Shown here: positions 16,501 to 24,315 of the stretch, one piece after another | How the letters are laid out: every line of letters starts with the position of its first letter | Numbering within the stretch: the stretch's first letter is position 1 | Assembly (NCBI GenBank): GCA_035460985.1 | Contig: DATHWC010000259.1 | Span: 1 to 28,534 of the forward strand | Length of the DNA stretch: 28,534 nt | Direction of reading: 5' to 3' | DNA from: Lunatibacter sp035460985 | GTDB lineage: Bacteria > Bacteroidota > Bacteroidia > Cytophagales > Cyclobacteriaceae | The notes under the pieces: generated by a model | Database searches by the model: none | What the model was told of the DNA's origin: nothing | The model's input: only the letters and a program-made list of their open reading frames with translations | Program-made: the position numbers and the translations under genes

Positions 16501-16884
16501 ACCACTTATTAAGTAATAGAGTGTGTCAGTATAAATGTGTGGTTTAAAGTTAAAACTCCGTTCTTCTGGCACAACCTGATCGGCTGCAGAAAGAAATACG
16601 AACAAATCGCCATTGATTTCCATGGCAGGTATTTCCGTCCAATGCACGAACGATGAGTCCAATTTTTGGTCCAGCATCCCGGCTTTCCCAAATACGCTGA
16701 TCCCAGACACGGGACCTATTCCCCAAGAATTAGCCAGAGCAGGGGTGATTTTATAAACGCCTTCCTGTGTGATGGGAAACTTTAAGGTTTGACAATGCAC
16801 TTTTCCTGGAAAACACAAGCCAAGAAAAACAGCAAGCAGATAGATTGGTATATTAGGCGAGATCCGCATTGCTGGATAGGGCAT
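13585..16884 (-). CDS. porU: Type IX secretion system sortase PorU (C25 gingipain-like)
   Basis: A 1099-residue cell-surface cysteine protease/transpeptidase that removes the sorting domain of T9SS cargo and links the cargo to surface lipopolysaccharide. A signal peptide lies at about 6-31. A long N-terminal region precedes the C25 peptidase domain (about 365-720). The catalytic pair is visible: His612 in NYIGHGNETTLA and Cys646 in FVTATCEFGRHDSPFV. The C-terminus (about 1005-1099: LTYPNPATDQSHFVISH, GTYIYRLEL) is a sorting-domain-like beta sandwich, as PorU itself carries. The start at 16884 overlaps pssA by 32 bp; an internal ATG at 16869 (MRISPNIPIYLL) gives a tighter signal peptide and may be the true start. 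It is translationally coupled to porV. Confidence 0.95.
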   Translation of the reverse strand: MPYPAMRISPNIPIYLLAVFLGLCFPGKVHCQTLKFPITQEGVYKITPALANSWGIGPVSGISVFGKAGMLDQKLDSSFVHWTEIPAMEINGDLFVFLSAADQVVPEERSFNFKPHIYTDTLYYLISGRQAEPIRITPEATEAEPDIGLIEENPTWLMMQTYKQEAFNLLGSGRNWYGHRVLGGQQFSVTIRKPSGFSSDPSWIKAEVMAQSLSENEFELSVDGNLSASLSLPSIPNSTYGIKGREGTFILNHSGSPSTQLSLLFNYSSIDRNGTGYLKHIIAGFPADMSAITNQLVYRSPYNVSAARLSIPDSRHLWDVSLTGNPTDRSRSKLASKESWKMAVFDPEAVPDISETSIADISLRELSDYPEFIIVSPPVFLNQANRLASFKRSKGISTLVVTPSQMYDGYGYGNRDITAFRNFFASQFHQGKVLKNVLFFGKGTYDYKQITQGQPNLVPTYSSRSSLNPLTSYSSDDYFGFLDIGAGDWEENNAGDHQLRIGLGRIPATNIREASEAVDKIIRYTNQETTLGDWKRRIMLLADDGDNNIHLRDAETHATFLLENHPEFTLDKIYLDKYEQINTGNSQTSPAARAAISDWISESGLIINYIGHGNETTLAAERLWVSSDLADWPENSRLPLFVTATCEFGRHDSPFVRSGAEELLFASRKGAIALLTTGRPVFSSINFELNKAFFAAVFERSAGNYLTLGEIFSLTKNNSLNGPLNRNFSLLGDPSLTLNLPELGSENKTFTDIQLDMHVDTLQALQRIRYHGQITDSFTGSLIPTFNGNFAVSLTDKPRILETLGDESAPTSYEESNVFIHLGTGEVTNGVFEGDLMIGKNISYDIGRGIFKLFATDLTQMREAMGASKVFIGGSYPQPVLDTEGPEIGIFSADSSALPANIPAKQLPVVLTFEDESGINISGVNIGQNLRLVVNGREEMILNNLFRSVDGGYMRGFVALTLRGLQEGNNRIEIIAFDNQGNRSVLTKTLQVIGSESLRISAVLTYPNPATDQSHFVISHNRPGENIQVTLTVFSVSGHEIFSTENRFPNADALILGLDWIFLRNKSKYPVKGTYIYRLELLSEEDGSADQLGGKIIIQ

Positions 16885-17557
16885 TGTCTACCAACGAAAG
16901 AAGGATGTAGGCAAGGATGGCAAATACGATCCCACCAAGCCCGAAAAGAGCCAGGCTTAAACCTGCAATAGCAAGGGTAAGGTACCTTAATCCATTTTCT
17001 TTAAGCTGGAAATTTTTAAACTTTAGTGCCAAGAGGGGGATTTCCGCGGTCAGCAACCACGAAAAGATCATAGTTAGGGCAATTAACCCCATTGGACTGG
17101 CAGTAATTTTTGCAGCCCATGGTTGGGAAATGGCCAAATGGGGTAGGGCGGAGAAGAAAAGGGCATTCGCAGGAGTAGGAAGGCCTATAAACCGATCACT
17201 TTGCCGGGTATCAATATTGAACTTTGCCAGCCGGAGTGCAGACTGAACTGCAATTAGAAATGCAATAAAAGGGAGATAGCTAAAGTCCCCACCTAGCTGG
17301 ATCAACTTGAAGACTAGAAAGGCTGGCAATACTCCGAAGGTGACCATGTCCGCCAGTGAATCCAGTTGCTTGCCCAATTCACTGTAGGCATCCATGACAC
17401 GTGCCAAAAAACCATCCAAAAAATCAAACACTGCCGCTAAGATTACCAAATAAGCAGCCCAAAGTACGTTTCCCTCCAAGACAAAATAAATTCCTGCCAT
17501 CCCACATACAAGGTTAAGGCAGGTGACTAAGTTTGGAATATGCTGTTTAATTTTCAA
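16853..17557 (-). CDS. pssA: CDP-diacylglycerol--serine O-phosphatidyltransferase
   Basis: A 234-residue inner-membrane enzyme that makes phosphatidylserine from CDP-diacylglycerol and serine, the precursor of phosphatidylethanolamine. The CDP-alcohol phosphatidyltransferase motif DG-x2-AR-x8-G-x3-D-x3-D is perfect: D48-G49, A52-R53, G62, D66 and D70. About seven hydrophobic segments span the protein. The N-terminal NLVTCLNLVCGMAGIYF is characteristic of the type II PssA subclass. It overlaps the upstream MBL hydrolase by 4 bp and the downstream porU by 17 or 32 bp depending on the porU start, so it belongs to the same transcription unit. The linkage of lipid synthesis to the T9SS sortase may be only positional. 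Confidence 0.95.
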   Translation of the reverse strand: MKIKQHIPNLVTCLNLVCGMAGIYFVLEGNVLWAAYLVILAAVFDFLDGFLARVMDAYSELGKQLDSLADMVTFGVLPAFLVFKLIQLGGDFSYLPFIAFLIAVQSALRLAKFNIDTRQSDRFIGLPTPANALFFSALPHLAISQPWAAKITASPMGLIALTMIFSWLLTAEIPLLALKFKNFQLKENGLRYLTLAIAGLSLALFGLGGIVFAILAYILLSLVDNALSSNADLA

Positions 17558-18204
17558 AATCTAGCGTTTTTTCCCACAAAAGGATTAGTGTTTTTTTCTT
17601 CACCGATGCTGGTTTCCGGACCGTGCCCGGGATAAACCACCACATCATCAGGTAAGGTAAACAATTTCTCCCGGATGGCAGTCATCAGCGTTTGGGTATC
17701 GCCACCTGGTAGGTCAGTTCTTCCAACACTTCCCCGAAATAACGCATCCCCGCCTATACATGTTTTGGAGGGCTCATGAAAAAACACCAAGTGTCCGGGA
17801 GAATGCCCCGGAACTAATAGGCTTATTAGCTCTTGGTTGCCAAATTTAACGACTTCGCCCTCAGAGATGTAATGATCCGCTGTGGAATCCTCATATTGGG
17901 GAAAGCCATAATTACTTGCATAGGAAGATACCGCCCGTAGAATTGGTTCTTCCTGCTTATGAAACCAGAGAGGAATGTCATAGGTACTTTTTACGAAAGC
18001 GTTGCCAAGTACATGGTCTATGTGGCAATGGGTATTTAGTAGCTTGACAGGGTTTAACCCCTCTTCTTTAATGAAATCAAATAATTCGGCGCGTTCCTGC
18101 TTGTCCTGACATCCGGGGTCTATGATGACGGCTTGTTTAGTCTCATCATAAAGCACATAGGTATTTTCCATAAATGGATTAAAAGTAAAAGATTTAAGCT
18201 GCAT
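17554..18204 (-). CDS. MBL-fold metallo-hydrolase, glyoxalase II-like
   Basis: A 216-residue cytosolic metallo-beta-lactamase-fold hydrolase. The first metal motif is T58-H59-C60-H61-I62-D63-H64. Further ligands are in VPGHSPGHLVFF, GGDALFRGSVGRTDLPGGD and VVYPGHGPET. This is the short glyoxalase-II-like/YcbL group, which lacks the C-terminal glutathione-binding domain of GloB, so the substrate is probably a small thioester but is not proven. The ATG at 18204 is preceded by GGAG at good distance. It is the first gene of the five-gene minus-strand unit (MBL, pssA, porU, porV, M16-like), sharing ATGA with pssA. The promoter must lie in the short divergent gap 18205-18259; TTATTTTG (18236-18229 on the minus strand) is 7/8 of a -7 box. 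Confidence 0.9.
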   Translation of the reverse strand: MQLKSFTFNPFMENTYVLYDETKQAVIIDPGCQDKQERAELFDFIKEEGLNPVKLLNTHCHIDHVLGNAFVKSTYDIPLWFHKQEEPILRAVSSYASNYGFPQYEDSTADHYISEGEVVKFGNQELISLLVPGHSPGHLVFFHEPSKTCIGGDALFRGSVGRTDLPGGDTQTLMTAIREKLFTLPDDVVVYPGHGPETSIGEEKNTNPFVGKNARF

Positions 18205-18259
18205 ATCTCCAAGGATTTAATTTTATATCAAAATAACGAATAATCATTTAATTTTGGAC

Positions 18260-19315
18260 ATGGAAGTAGATTTTTTACTTATTGGTCAAGGGCTGTCTGG
18301 AACCGTTTTGTCCCATCGCCTGCTGCAAAATGGATACAGCGTTCACCTATTGGATGAACCTAATCCAAGAAGCAGCTCCCGCGTTGCTGCGGGACTGTAT
18401 AATCCAGTCACGGGAAGAAAAATGGTAAAGACTTGGGAAGCGGATACACTATTTCCTGAGATTGAACCGTTTTATTCTTCGTTAGAAGAACTACTGGGTA
18501 TCAATTGTCTTTACCGGATACCCATCTACCGTCCTTTTCTGAATATTGAAGAGCAAAACGAATGGATGGGCAATAGTAGTAGACCAGAGTTCCTTCCTTA
18601 TATAGAGTCCATTTATACCGAATCCCAATTTGGCCGAGTAAATGATCCATTCGGAGGGGTATTGTTAAATAGATCAGGATATCTGGATATAAAATCACTG
18701 CTGGATGGGTATGCAAGCTGGTTAAAAGATAGGGAAATGTTGACCAACAAAGTATACGACGAAAGTAAACTTAAGCTGATTGAAGGTGGGGGTGTAGAAT
18801 ATGAAGGGATAAATGCCCGGGCGGTCGTTTATACAAATGGGATGGCTGCAAAAGAAAGTGCGTATTTATCATGGCTTCCTTTTACTCCTGTTCGTGGTGA
18901 AATTCTTACTTTAAACTTGGATTTTCAAACAGATGGAATTGTCAATAGAGGTGTCTTTGTTATTCCATTACCAAATGGACATTTCAAAGTAGGGTCTACC
19001 TATGATAACCTGGATATGATTTCCGGTGCGACAGAAAAGGGGAAACTGGAAATCTTGGATAAGTTGGCAAACCTTATAAATTTGTCGGAACATTCCTTAA
19101 TTAAGCATGAATGGGGAATCAGGCCTGCTACACCGGATCGGAAACCTTTCTTGGGTAGGCATCCTGTTCACGGCCAGATTTATGTGTTCAATGGATTCGG
19201 GGCTAAAGGCGTCTCTCAAACCCCTTATTTTAGCGAGGAGATGCAAAATTTATTGACATTAGGGAAGGAACCTCAAAAAGCGGTAAACATAAACCGTTTT
19301 TTTAAGTATATTTAA
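18260..19315 (+). CDS. FAD-dependent oxidoreductase (DAO family)
   Basis: A 351-residue flavoprotein. The N-terminal Rossmann motif DFLLIGQGLSGTVLSHRLL followed by VHLLDE binds the ADP part of FAD. RVAAGLYNPVTGRKMVKTW and the late GIRPATPDRKPFLGRHP and VFNGFGAKGVSQTP segments are typical of D-amino-acid oxidase/glycine oxidase-type and MnmC-C-like enzymes. The substrate is not identifiable. A TTG at 18254 is two codons upstream in frame, but the ATG at 18260 is the better start. TAATTTTG at 18249-18256, a full match to the -7 promoter element, lies only 3 bp before this ATG, so the transcript could have almost no leader. It is divergent from the MBL-pssA-porU unit and followed 28 bp later by the TolB-like gene. 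Confidence 0.88.
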   Translation: MEVDFLLIGQGLSGTVLSHRLLQNGYSVHLLDEPNPRSSSRVAAGLYNPVTGRKMVKTWEADTLFPEIEPFYSSLEELLGINCLYRIPIYRPFLNIEEQNEWMGNSSRPEFLPYIESIYTESQFGRVNDPFGGVLLNRSGYLDIKSLLDGYASWLKDREMLTNKVYDESKLKLIEGGGVEYEGINARAVVYTNGMAAKESAYLSWLPFTPVRGEILTLNLDFQTDGIVNRGVFVIPLPNGHFKVGSTYDNLDMISGATEKGKLEILDKLANLINLSEHSLIKHEWGIRPATPDRKPFLGRHPVHGQIYVFNGFGAKGVSQTPYFSEEMQNLLTLGKEPQKAVNINRFFKYI

Positions 19316-19343
19316 GAGTCGGTATATACAATAAGGAAAGTAA

Positions 19344-22300
19344 ATGAAAATTAAACTTCTAACCCTTAGTTGGTTTATCTTGTGTTTGGGCTGTATTAAT
19401 TCAGCTCAGGCACAATTCGATCAGGAGCGATTTGGTAAGAACAGGATACAATACAAGAATAAGGAGTGGTATTTATTCAGTTCCAACAATTTCGAGGTCT
19501 ACTATTACGATGGTGGCTTGACCAATGCCAGGCTCACAATAGATTTTTTGGAAAGTGAGTTTGATAGGCTTACCCAGACTGCCGGATATGTGGCCTATAC
19601 CAAGCCCAAAATTTTCATTTATAATTCCCATCAGGAGCTACTACAAAGTAACCTTAATATAAATAAAAACAATTACACGATAGATGGTCAAACATTTTTC
19701 TCCAAGTTATTGGCGGAAGTTCCCTATACTGGTTCTTGGGAATCCTTCAAAAATGAACTCCTCTATCAAACTTCAAAAATTATCGTGGAGGAAATGTTGT
19801 ACGGTTCAAGCATTTCAGACGCTTTCCAGTCAAACTTGATCAACAATTTCCCGGATTGGTTTATTGATGGAGCGGCCCGGTATATGGCATATGGCTGGGA
19901 TTTGGAGATGGATGATTTTATCAGACATTATTTAGATGATAATGAAAACCCGAAACTGCACAAGCTAAGCAAGGAAGAGGCCGCATTGGTGGGACAATCC
20001 ATTTGGAATTTTATAGTAGAGCGTTTTGGGAGAAGGTATATTTCCAGTGTACTCAATCTCAGTAGAATCAACAGAAACGAAGAGAACAGTATTGCCAATA
20101 CTCTTGGAAGAAGATTTAAAGATTTCACCACTGAATGGAGAACATTTTATACAGAGTTGAATAAGCCTGTCCTGACAACATTTAAGGAGTACAATCAAAA
20201 TAACGTAATTGCATCTACCTCGAAATCAAAATATGGGGCCATCACCTCGGTTAGGTTTAGTCCGGATGGGAAAAATTTGGCATATGTTGTCAATAACAAC
20301 GGGAAATATAGGGTTTTTATAAGGGAATTGTCCAGCAACCGAGAACGGGTAATCTTTAAGGGGGGGTATTCCTCGTATGATCAACGGGCCGATTTTTCCA
20401 CCCCTGCTATTGCATGGAAGGACACTTTGAACTTAGTATTGGCAGGTTTTACCAGAGGGGTGACCACGATCCGAATGAGGGCTATCGATGGCAGTAGCCA
20501 AGATAAGATCTACCTTAGGAACCTTACTCAAATATTGGATCTTAATTTTGCTCCCAATGGTAACACGATGGTATTGTCCGCCATTACCAACGGACGTACC
20601 GATATTTATAGTCTAAATATGAGAGGACAGGGTAGAAGGTTGACAAATGATATCTTCGACAACAGGACTCCTGTTTTCTTGAATGATTCGACCATTATTT
20701 ATGCCTCCAACAAGACAGACCTGCCTGACAGCCTATTGACAGGGAATATTGATGTAAATAACCTGCCTGATTACTATAACCTCTATCAGCTGGAATATGG
20801 AGATTCGCTGGTTTTCACCAAACTTACCAACGTCAACCATATCAATATACAGCCCAGAAGGCTTAACAGTACCACGGTTCTACACCTGAGTGAGCAAAGT
20901 GGGATTATGAATGTGATGCGATTTAGTTTGGGAAATATGGTCAGTAGTCAAGTCTCTGCGTTCAATAGAAGTTTGGAAACGTTTGACTACACGCTGAGTG
21001 GGAATAAATGGGCCTATGCCATTAGGGATGGAAGCCAGAGTAAGCTCGTCTTGGAGACGTTTCCGAATCTCGACCAGTTCACTCCCAGTACGCCAAGGCT
21101 TCAAATCCAGCAAGCAAAACTGTTGAATGAGCGAATTTCCGCTAGAAGAATTCAACGGGAAACGGAGGACGGTGACGAAGTAGAGGAAGATGGGCCTGGC
21201 GAAACTACATTACAAGCCCAAGACACCGTTACGATTGGGACCTCTTTGGAGGATATGATGATGGGTGAAGTGGCACAACAACCTTCCCAACCAACTACGA
21301 CGACACCTTCTGCCGCAACTACCCAACCAACTGAATCCGATACTACTATTACCGGGGTGGATTTGGAAAATCTGTTAATAGGCGGGGCAGCACGATCAGA
21401 TGATCCGGAAGTTGCTCCTACTGCACCGAGTACTGAAACTGCACTCATAGCCCAGGATACGATTCCAACAGCACCGTTGACCGGCTCAATCAGTTTGGAT
21501 CGGCTGAGGTTCGAAAGGGAAGGTGGTATTGATACTGACAATTACACCTTTGATACCGTCCCCAGCCCCCTATTGCAAATGCAGCAGGCAAGTCCACAAC
21601 AACAGCAACAGGCAACAGGCAGGAGTAATATTCTGGACGCTTTTCGCCAACAGACCATGGTGAAGCGGGTCGTAGGGCCTGCGGAATACACACCATTATT
21701 CACAACCACAAGTCTTAACACAACATTTGGCGTGGATCCTTTACGCGGTTTTGCAATCAACCTAACCGGAAAGATGAATGATTTGTTGGACAATCACTCG
21801 GTTAGAGGAGGGATTTTGGCAAGCTTAGATTTTAGGTCGGGGAGTGATATTTTCTTTGAATATGAATATCTGAAAAGTAGAGTTGACCTTCGCGGAAGGT
21901 TCGACCGTAGGTCAATAACCAGAGAAGAAGGGGACTTGAGCTTTCAAAAATATGTCCTTACCAAAACTGAACTGGGCATATCCTACCCCTTAACGGTAAG
22001 TACCCGATTTAGTATCCATCCTTTTTTAGCTAAAACGCAATATTTTAATTTAAATCCGGATTCTGTTTTACGGGGAGAAGTAGACCGTCAAAACAGATTT
22101 GATGTTAACTATGCGGGAGGTAAAGCTGAACTGGTCATTGATAAAACAAGATTGCTGGGTCTGTATATGGAGCAAGGGTTTAAGGGAAAAGTTGGATTTG
22201 TTCATTACCAGGGACTAAACGCTTCTGAACGTTCCTTTAGTAACTTCTTTTTGGACCTTCGTAACTACCAAAAGATCCATAAAAACATCACGTTGGCCAC

Positions 22301-22877
22301 TCGGGTATTTGGAGGAAGCTTCTTTGGCAATAATCCACAAAGATATCTGGTTGGGGGAATGGACAACTGGCTCTTTAACCAGTTTCACCAGCCGCCCAGC
22401 AATAGGCCTGAAGTTTCCCCAGTCCGAAACGCAGCAGGTGTGGAGAATTCCAACTTATTGTTTGCGGAATTCGTAGACTTGAGGGGCTATAATTATGACG
22501 AAATAAGAGGAAGCAATGTCATAACCTTTTCATCTGAGTTGCGCATTCCCTTGTTTGCATACCTTTCCCGCGGCAATATTACTTCCAATTTTATCCGGAA
22601 TTTTCAGTTGGTGGGCTTTTATGACGCCGGTTCCTCTTGGACCAATTCGGCTCCTTGGGAACGCGTAAATGATCAAAATACGGAAGTTATCCGTACGGAG
22701 GGATCGCCATTTGTCATCACTCTCAACAACTTCAACAACCCCTGGCTGCAAAGTTATGGGGCCGGTGTGAGAACTGTTTTGCTAAATTATTATGTCAAAT
22801 TTGATGCGGCCAGACCAATCCGTAACTACTCGGTAGAGAAGACAAGGTTTTATGTGACTTTAGGATATAATTTTTGA
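19344..22877 (+). CDS. Large TolB-like propeller protein with a C-terminal outer-membrane barrel-like domain
   Basis: A 1177-residue exported protein. The signal peptide is 1-23 (NSAQA/QFDQ). Residues about 25-270 resemble the peptidase-MA-like region of Bacteroidota TolB-like proteins (FSSNNFEVYYYDGG, DWFIDGAARYMAYGWDLEMD), but no HExxH is seen. Residues about 290-600 hold PD40/WD40-like blades, e.g. SVRFSPDGKNLAYVVNNNGK and LNFAPNGNTMVLSAITNGRTD. Residues about 615-760 are a disordered Thr/Pro/Gln-rich linker with a 39-residue repeat and a Q-run (QMQQASPQQQQQ). From about 780 the sequence alternates like beta strands and ends LVGFYDAGSSWT, SYGAGVRTVLLNYYVKFDAA and RFYVTLGYNF, like the last strands of Omp85/surface-antigen barrels. 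The start has an AAGGAAAG ribosome-binding site. It is often labelled translocation protein TolB; true function unknown. Confidence 0.8.
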   Translation: MKIKLLTLSWFILCLGCINSAQAQFDQERFGKNRIQYKNKEWYLFSSNNFEVYYYDGGLTNARLTIDFLESEFDRLTQTAGYVAYTKPKIFIYNSHQELLQSNLNINKNNYTIDGQTFFSKLLAEVPYTGSWESFKNELLYQTSKIIVEEMLYGSSISDAFQSNLINNFPDWFIDGAARYMAYGWDLEMDDFIRHYLDDNENPKLHKLSKEEAALVGQSIWNFIVERFGRRYISSVLNLSRINRNEENSIANTLGRRFKDFTTEWRTFYTELNKPVLTTFKEYNQNNVIASTSKSKYGAITSVRFSPDGKNLAYVVNNNGKYRVFIRELSSNRERVIFKGGYSSYDQRADFSTPAIAWKDTLNLVLAGFTRGVTTIRMRAIDGSSQDKIYLRNLTQILDLNFAPNGNTMVLSAITNGRTDIYSLNMRGQGRRLTNDIFDNRTPVFLNDSTIIYASNKTDLPDSLLTGNIDVNNLPDYYNLYQLEYGDSLVFTKLTNVNHINIQPRRLNSTTVLHLSEQSGIMNVMRFSLGNMVSSQVSAFNRSLETFDYTLSGNKWAYAIRDGSQSKLVLETFPNLDQFTPSTPRLQIQQAKLLNERISARRIQRETEDGDEVEEDGPGETTLQAQDTVTIGTSLEDMMMGEVAQQPSQPTTTTPSAATTQPTESDTTITGVDLENLLIGGAARSDDPEVAPTAPSTETALIAQDTIPTAPLTGSISLDRLRFEREGGIDTDNYTFDTVPSPLLQMQQASPQQQQQATGRSNILDAFRQQTMVKRVVGPAEYTPLFTTTSLNTTFGVDPLRGFAINLTGKMNDLLDNHSVRGGILASLDFRSGSDIFFEYEYLKSRVDLRGRFDRRSITREEGDLSFQKYVLTKTELGISYPLTVSTRFSIHPFLAKTQYFNLNPDSVLRGEVDRQNRFDVNYAGGKAELVIDKTRLLGLYMEQGFKGKVGFVHYQGLNASERSFSNFFLDLRNYQKIHKNITLATRVFGGSFFGNNPQRYLVGGMDNWLFNQFHQPPSNRPEVSPVRNAAGVENSNLLFAEFVDLRGYNYDEIRGSNVITFSSELRIPLFAYLSRGNITSNFIRNFQLVGFYDAGSSWTNSAPWERVNDQNTEVIRTEGSPFVITLNNFNNPWLQSYGAGVRTVLLNYYVKFDAARPIRNYSVEKTRFYVTLGYNF

Positions 22878-22886
22878 TATTGCGAC

Positions 22887-23765
22887 ATGATAAAATCGAT
22901 GACCGGCTATGGGGTAGCCAATTTGGAAAATGATGCATACATCATTCACGCAGAAGTAAAAACACTTAATTCCAAATTTCTGGATCTGAGCTTGAAGTAT
23001 CCCCGGCAGTTTGCTGATAGGGAAATCGAAATAAGGAATTTGATTTCGGAGCGACTCGAAAGGGGTAAAGTAAACCTTACGCTGGATTTTAGCACCAAAT
23101 CCTATGACGATCTTCCGATTGAAATTAATGAAGTTCTTTTTAAAAAGTATTTCGAAAAATATAAGTCTTTGGCCAACCAAGTGGGAGAGACAATTCCAGA
23201 TCTTGTCAAATTAGCCCTTCAGTCCCCCAGCGTATCCACAACGACTACTGAGAAGTCCCAGCAACCTGAAGAATGGGAAGCGGCCAAGAAAGTTTTGCTG
23301 GAGGCGGTAGATAAGTGTATGGGATATCGGAAAGACGAGGGAGCAGCTCTTCTGGAAAAATTTGGAGAAAATATTCAAATAATATCCGAAGGTCTAGATC
23401 GTATCAAAGAGGAAGAACCCCGCAGAAAACAAAAAATTAAAGATAAAATCAGAAATCATTTTTCAGAGTGGTTGGAAGAACGTGATTTTGACCAAAACAG
23501 GTTTGAACAGGAGCTTATCTACTATTTCGAAAAGCTGGATATCACCGAGGAAATCGTTCGGCTAGAAACTCACCTTAACTATTTTCAGAAAATATTGCTT
23601 TCTGGGGAGTCGCAGGGCAAGAAGTTAGGTTTTATAAGCCAGGAACTAGGCCGTGAGATCAATACGATTGGCTCCAAAGCCAATGATGTAGTCATCCAGC
23701 AACTGGTCATACAGATGAAAGATGAGTTGGAAAAAATCAAGGAACAAGCGCTCAATATTTTGTGA
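22887..23765 (+). CDS. yicC: YicC/YloC family endoribonuclease
   Basis: A 292-residue protein of the YicC family, cytosolic proteins reported to act as endoribonucleases on RNA. The N-terminal domain opens with the signature MIKSMTGYGVANLE and EVKTLNSKFLDLSLKYPR, and continues RLERGKVNLTLDF. The C-terminal DUF1732 domain (about 205-292) has ETHLNYFQKILLSGES, GKKLGFISQELGREINTIG and SKANDVVIQQLVIQMKDELE, the most conserved stretch of the family. The length is standard. It begins 9 bp after the TolB-like gene and is likely co-transcribed with it. Its stop lies 2 bp from the stop of the convergent DUF2237 gene. Confidence 0.95.
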   Translation: MIKSMTGYGVANLENDAYIIHAEVKTLNSKFLDLSLKYPRQFADREIEIRNLISERLERGKVNLTLDFSTKSYDDLPIEINEVLFKKYFEKYKSLANQVGETIPDLVKLALQSPSVSTTTTEKSQQPEEWEAAKKVLLEAVDKCMGYRKDEGAALLEKFGENIQIISEGLDRIKEEEPRRKQKIKDKIRNHFSEWLEERDFDQNRFEQELIYYFEKLDITEEIVRLETHLNYFQKILLSGESQGKKLGFISQELGREINTIGSKANDVVIQQLVIQMKDELEKIKEQALNIL

Positions 23766-23767
23766 CT

Positions 23768-24142
23768 TTAGCCTCCGGGTTGGGTAGTGTAGGCAAATTT
23801 AACAAGTTCTTCAAGAGGTAAAAAGTCAAGCGTTTTTTCGTGTGTAGCTTCCAATATTAGGAGTGGTGCTACACCAGCATTGTATGCCTGCATCCAACGG
23901 TTAGCGCATAAACACCACCTGTCATTTGCCCGAAGTCCGGGAAATTGAATTTCAGGGCGTGGAGTGGATAAGTCATTTCCCATCTTCAAACTAAAAGAAA
24001 GAAACTCCTCAGTCATTATCGCACAAACAGTATGGGTGCCGAGGTCTTGTTCGTCTGTTTCGCAACACCCTGTTCTGAAAAACCCGGTAAGGGGATCCTC
24101 ACTACACGTGATTAACGTTTCCCCAAATACATTTTTTGCCAT
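23768..24142 (-). CDS. DUF2237 family protein
   Basis: A 124-residue, Cys-rich small protein matching DUF2237 along its whole length: NVFGETLITCSEDPLTGFFR, then GCCETD, the strongly conserved DLGTHTVCAIMTEEFLSFS, GNDLSTPRPE, PGLRANDRWCLCANRW and VAPLLILEATHEKTL. The biochemical function of the family is unknown. Conserved cysteines (Cys13, Cys26, Cys27, the Cys of HTVCA, and the CLC pair) could bind metal or be redox-active, but that is inference. The protein has no signal peptide. It is monocistronic, convergent with yicC, and separated from tonB by a clear terminator. Confidence 0.93.
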   Translation of the reverse strand: MAKNVFGETLITCSEDPLTGFFRTGCCETDEQDLGTHTVCAIMTEEFLSFSLKMGNDLSTPRPEIQFPGLRANDRWCLCANRWMQAYNAGVAPLLILEATHEKTLDFLPLEELVKFAYTTQPGG

Positions 24143-24258
24143 GATGATAATAGTTTAGTCCGAAATGTTTTTGGATGGATTCCAGTCCGCATATTCATTC
24201 GTAATACGGACACTTTCCTTTTTAAGCACCCCTGTTTTTTTGAAAATCAAATTCGTGT

Positions 24259-24295
24259 AAAAAAAAAGAGCCATGGATTCCCATAGCTCTTTTTT
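24259..24295 (-). terminator. Intrinsic terminator of tonB (bidirectional in form)
   Basis: The stem pairs AGAGC (24267-24271) with GCTCT (24286-24290) and ATGG (24273-24276) with CCAT (24281-24284), with one C/A mismatch and an ATTC loop. It is flanked by an A-run (24259-24267) and a T-run (24290-24295). On the minus strand the A-run becomes a T-run, and it lies just past the tonB stop at 24316. It also insulates tonB from DUF2237. Confidence 0.85.
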
Positions 24296-24315
24296 AAAGC
24301 TTACAATAGTTACTA

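Noticed and set aside
16917..17246. 109-residue plus-strand frame opposite pssA
   Set aside because: pssA on the minus strand has a perfect catalytic motif; the plus-strand frame has no recognisable domain.
21152..21541. 129-residue minus-strand frame rich in Val/Ser
   Set aside because: Antisense of the Thr/Pro linker of the TolB-like gene; biased composition explains the open frame.
24185..24211. Small inverted repeat GTCCG/CGGAC followed by a pyrimidine-rich stretch
   Set aside because: Only a 5-bp stem with a 17-nt loop and an interrupted T-run; far from any plus-strand stop, so not a convincing terminator.
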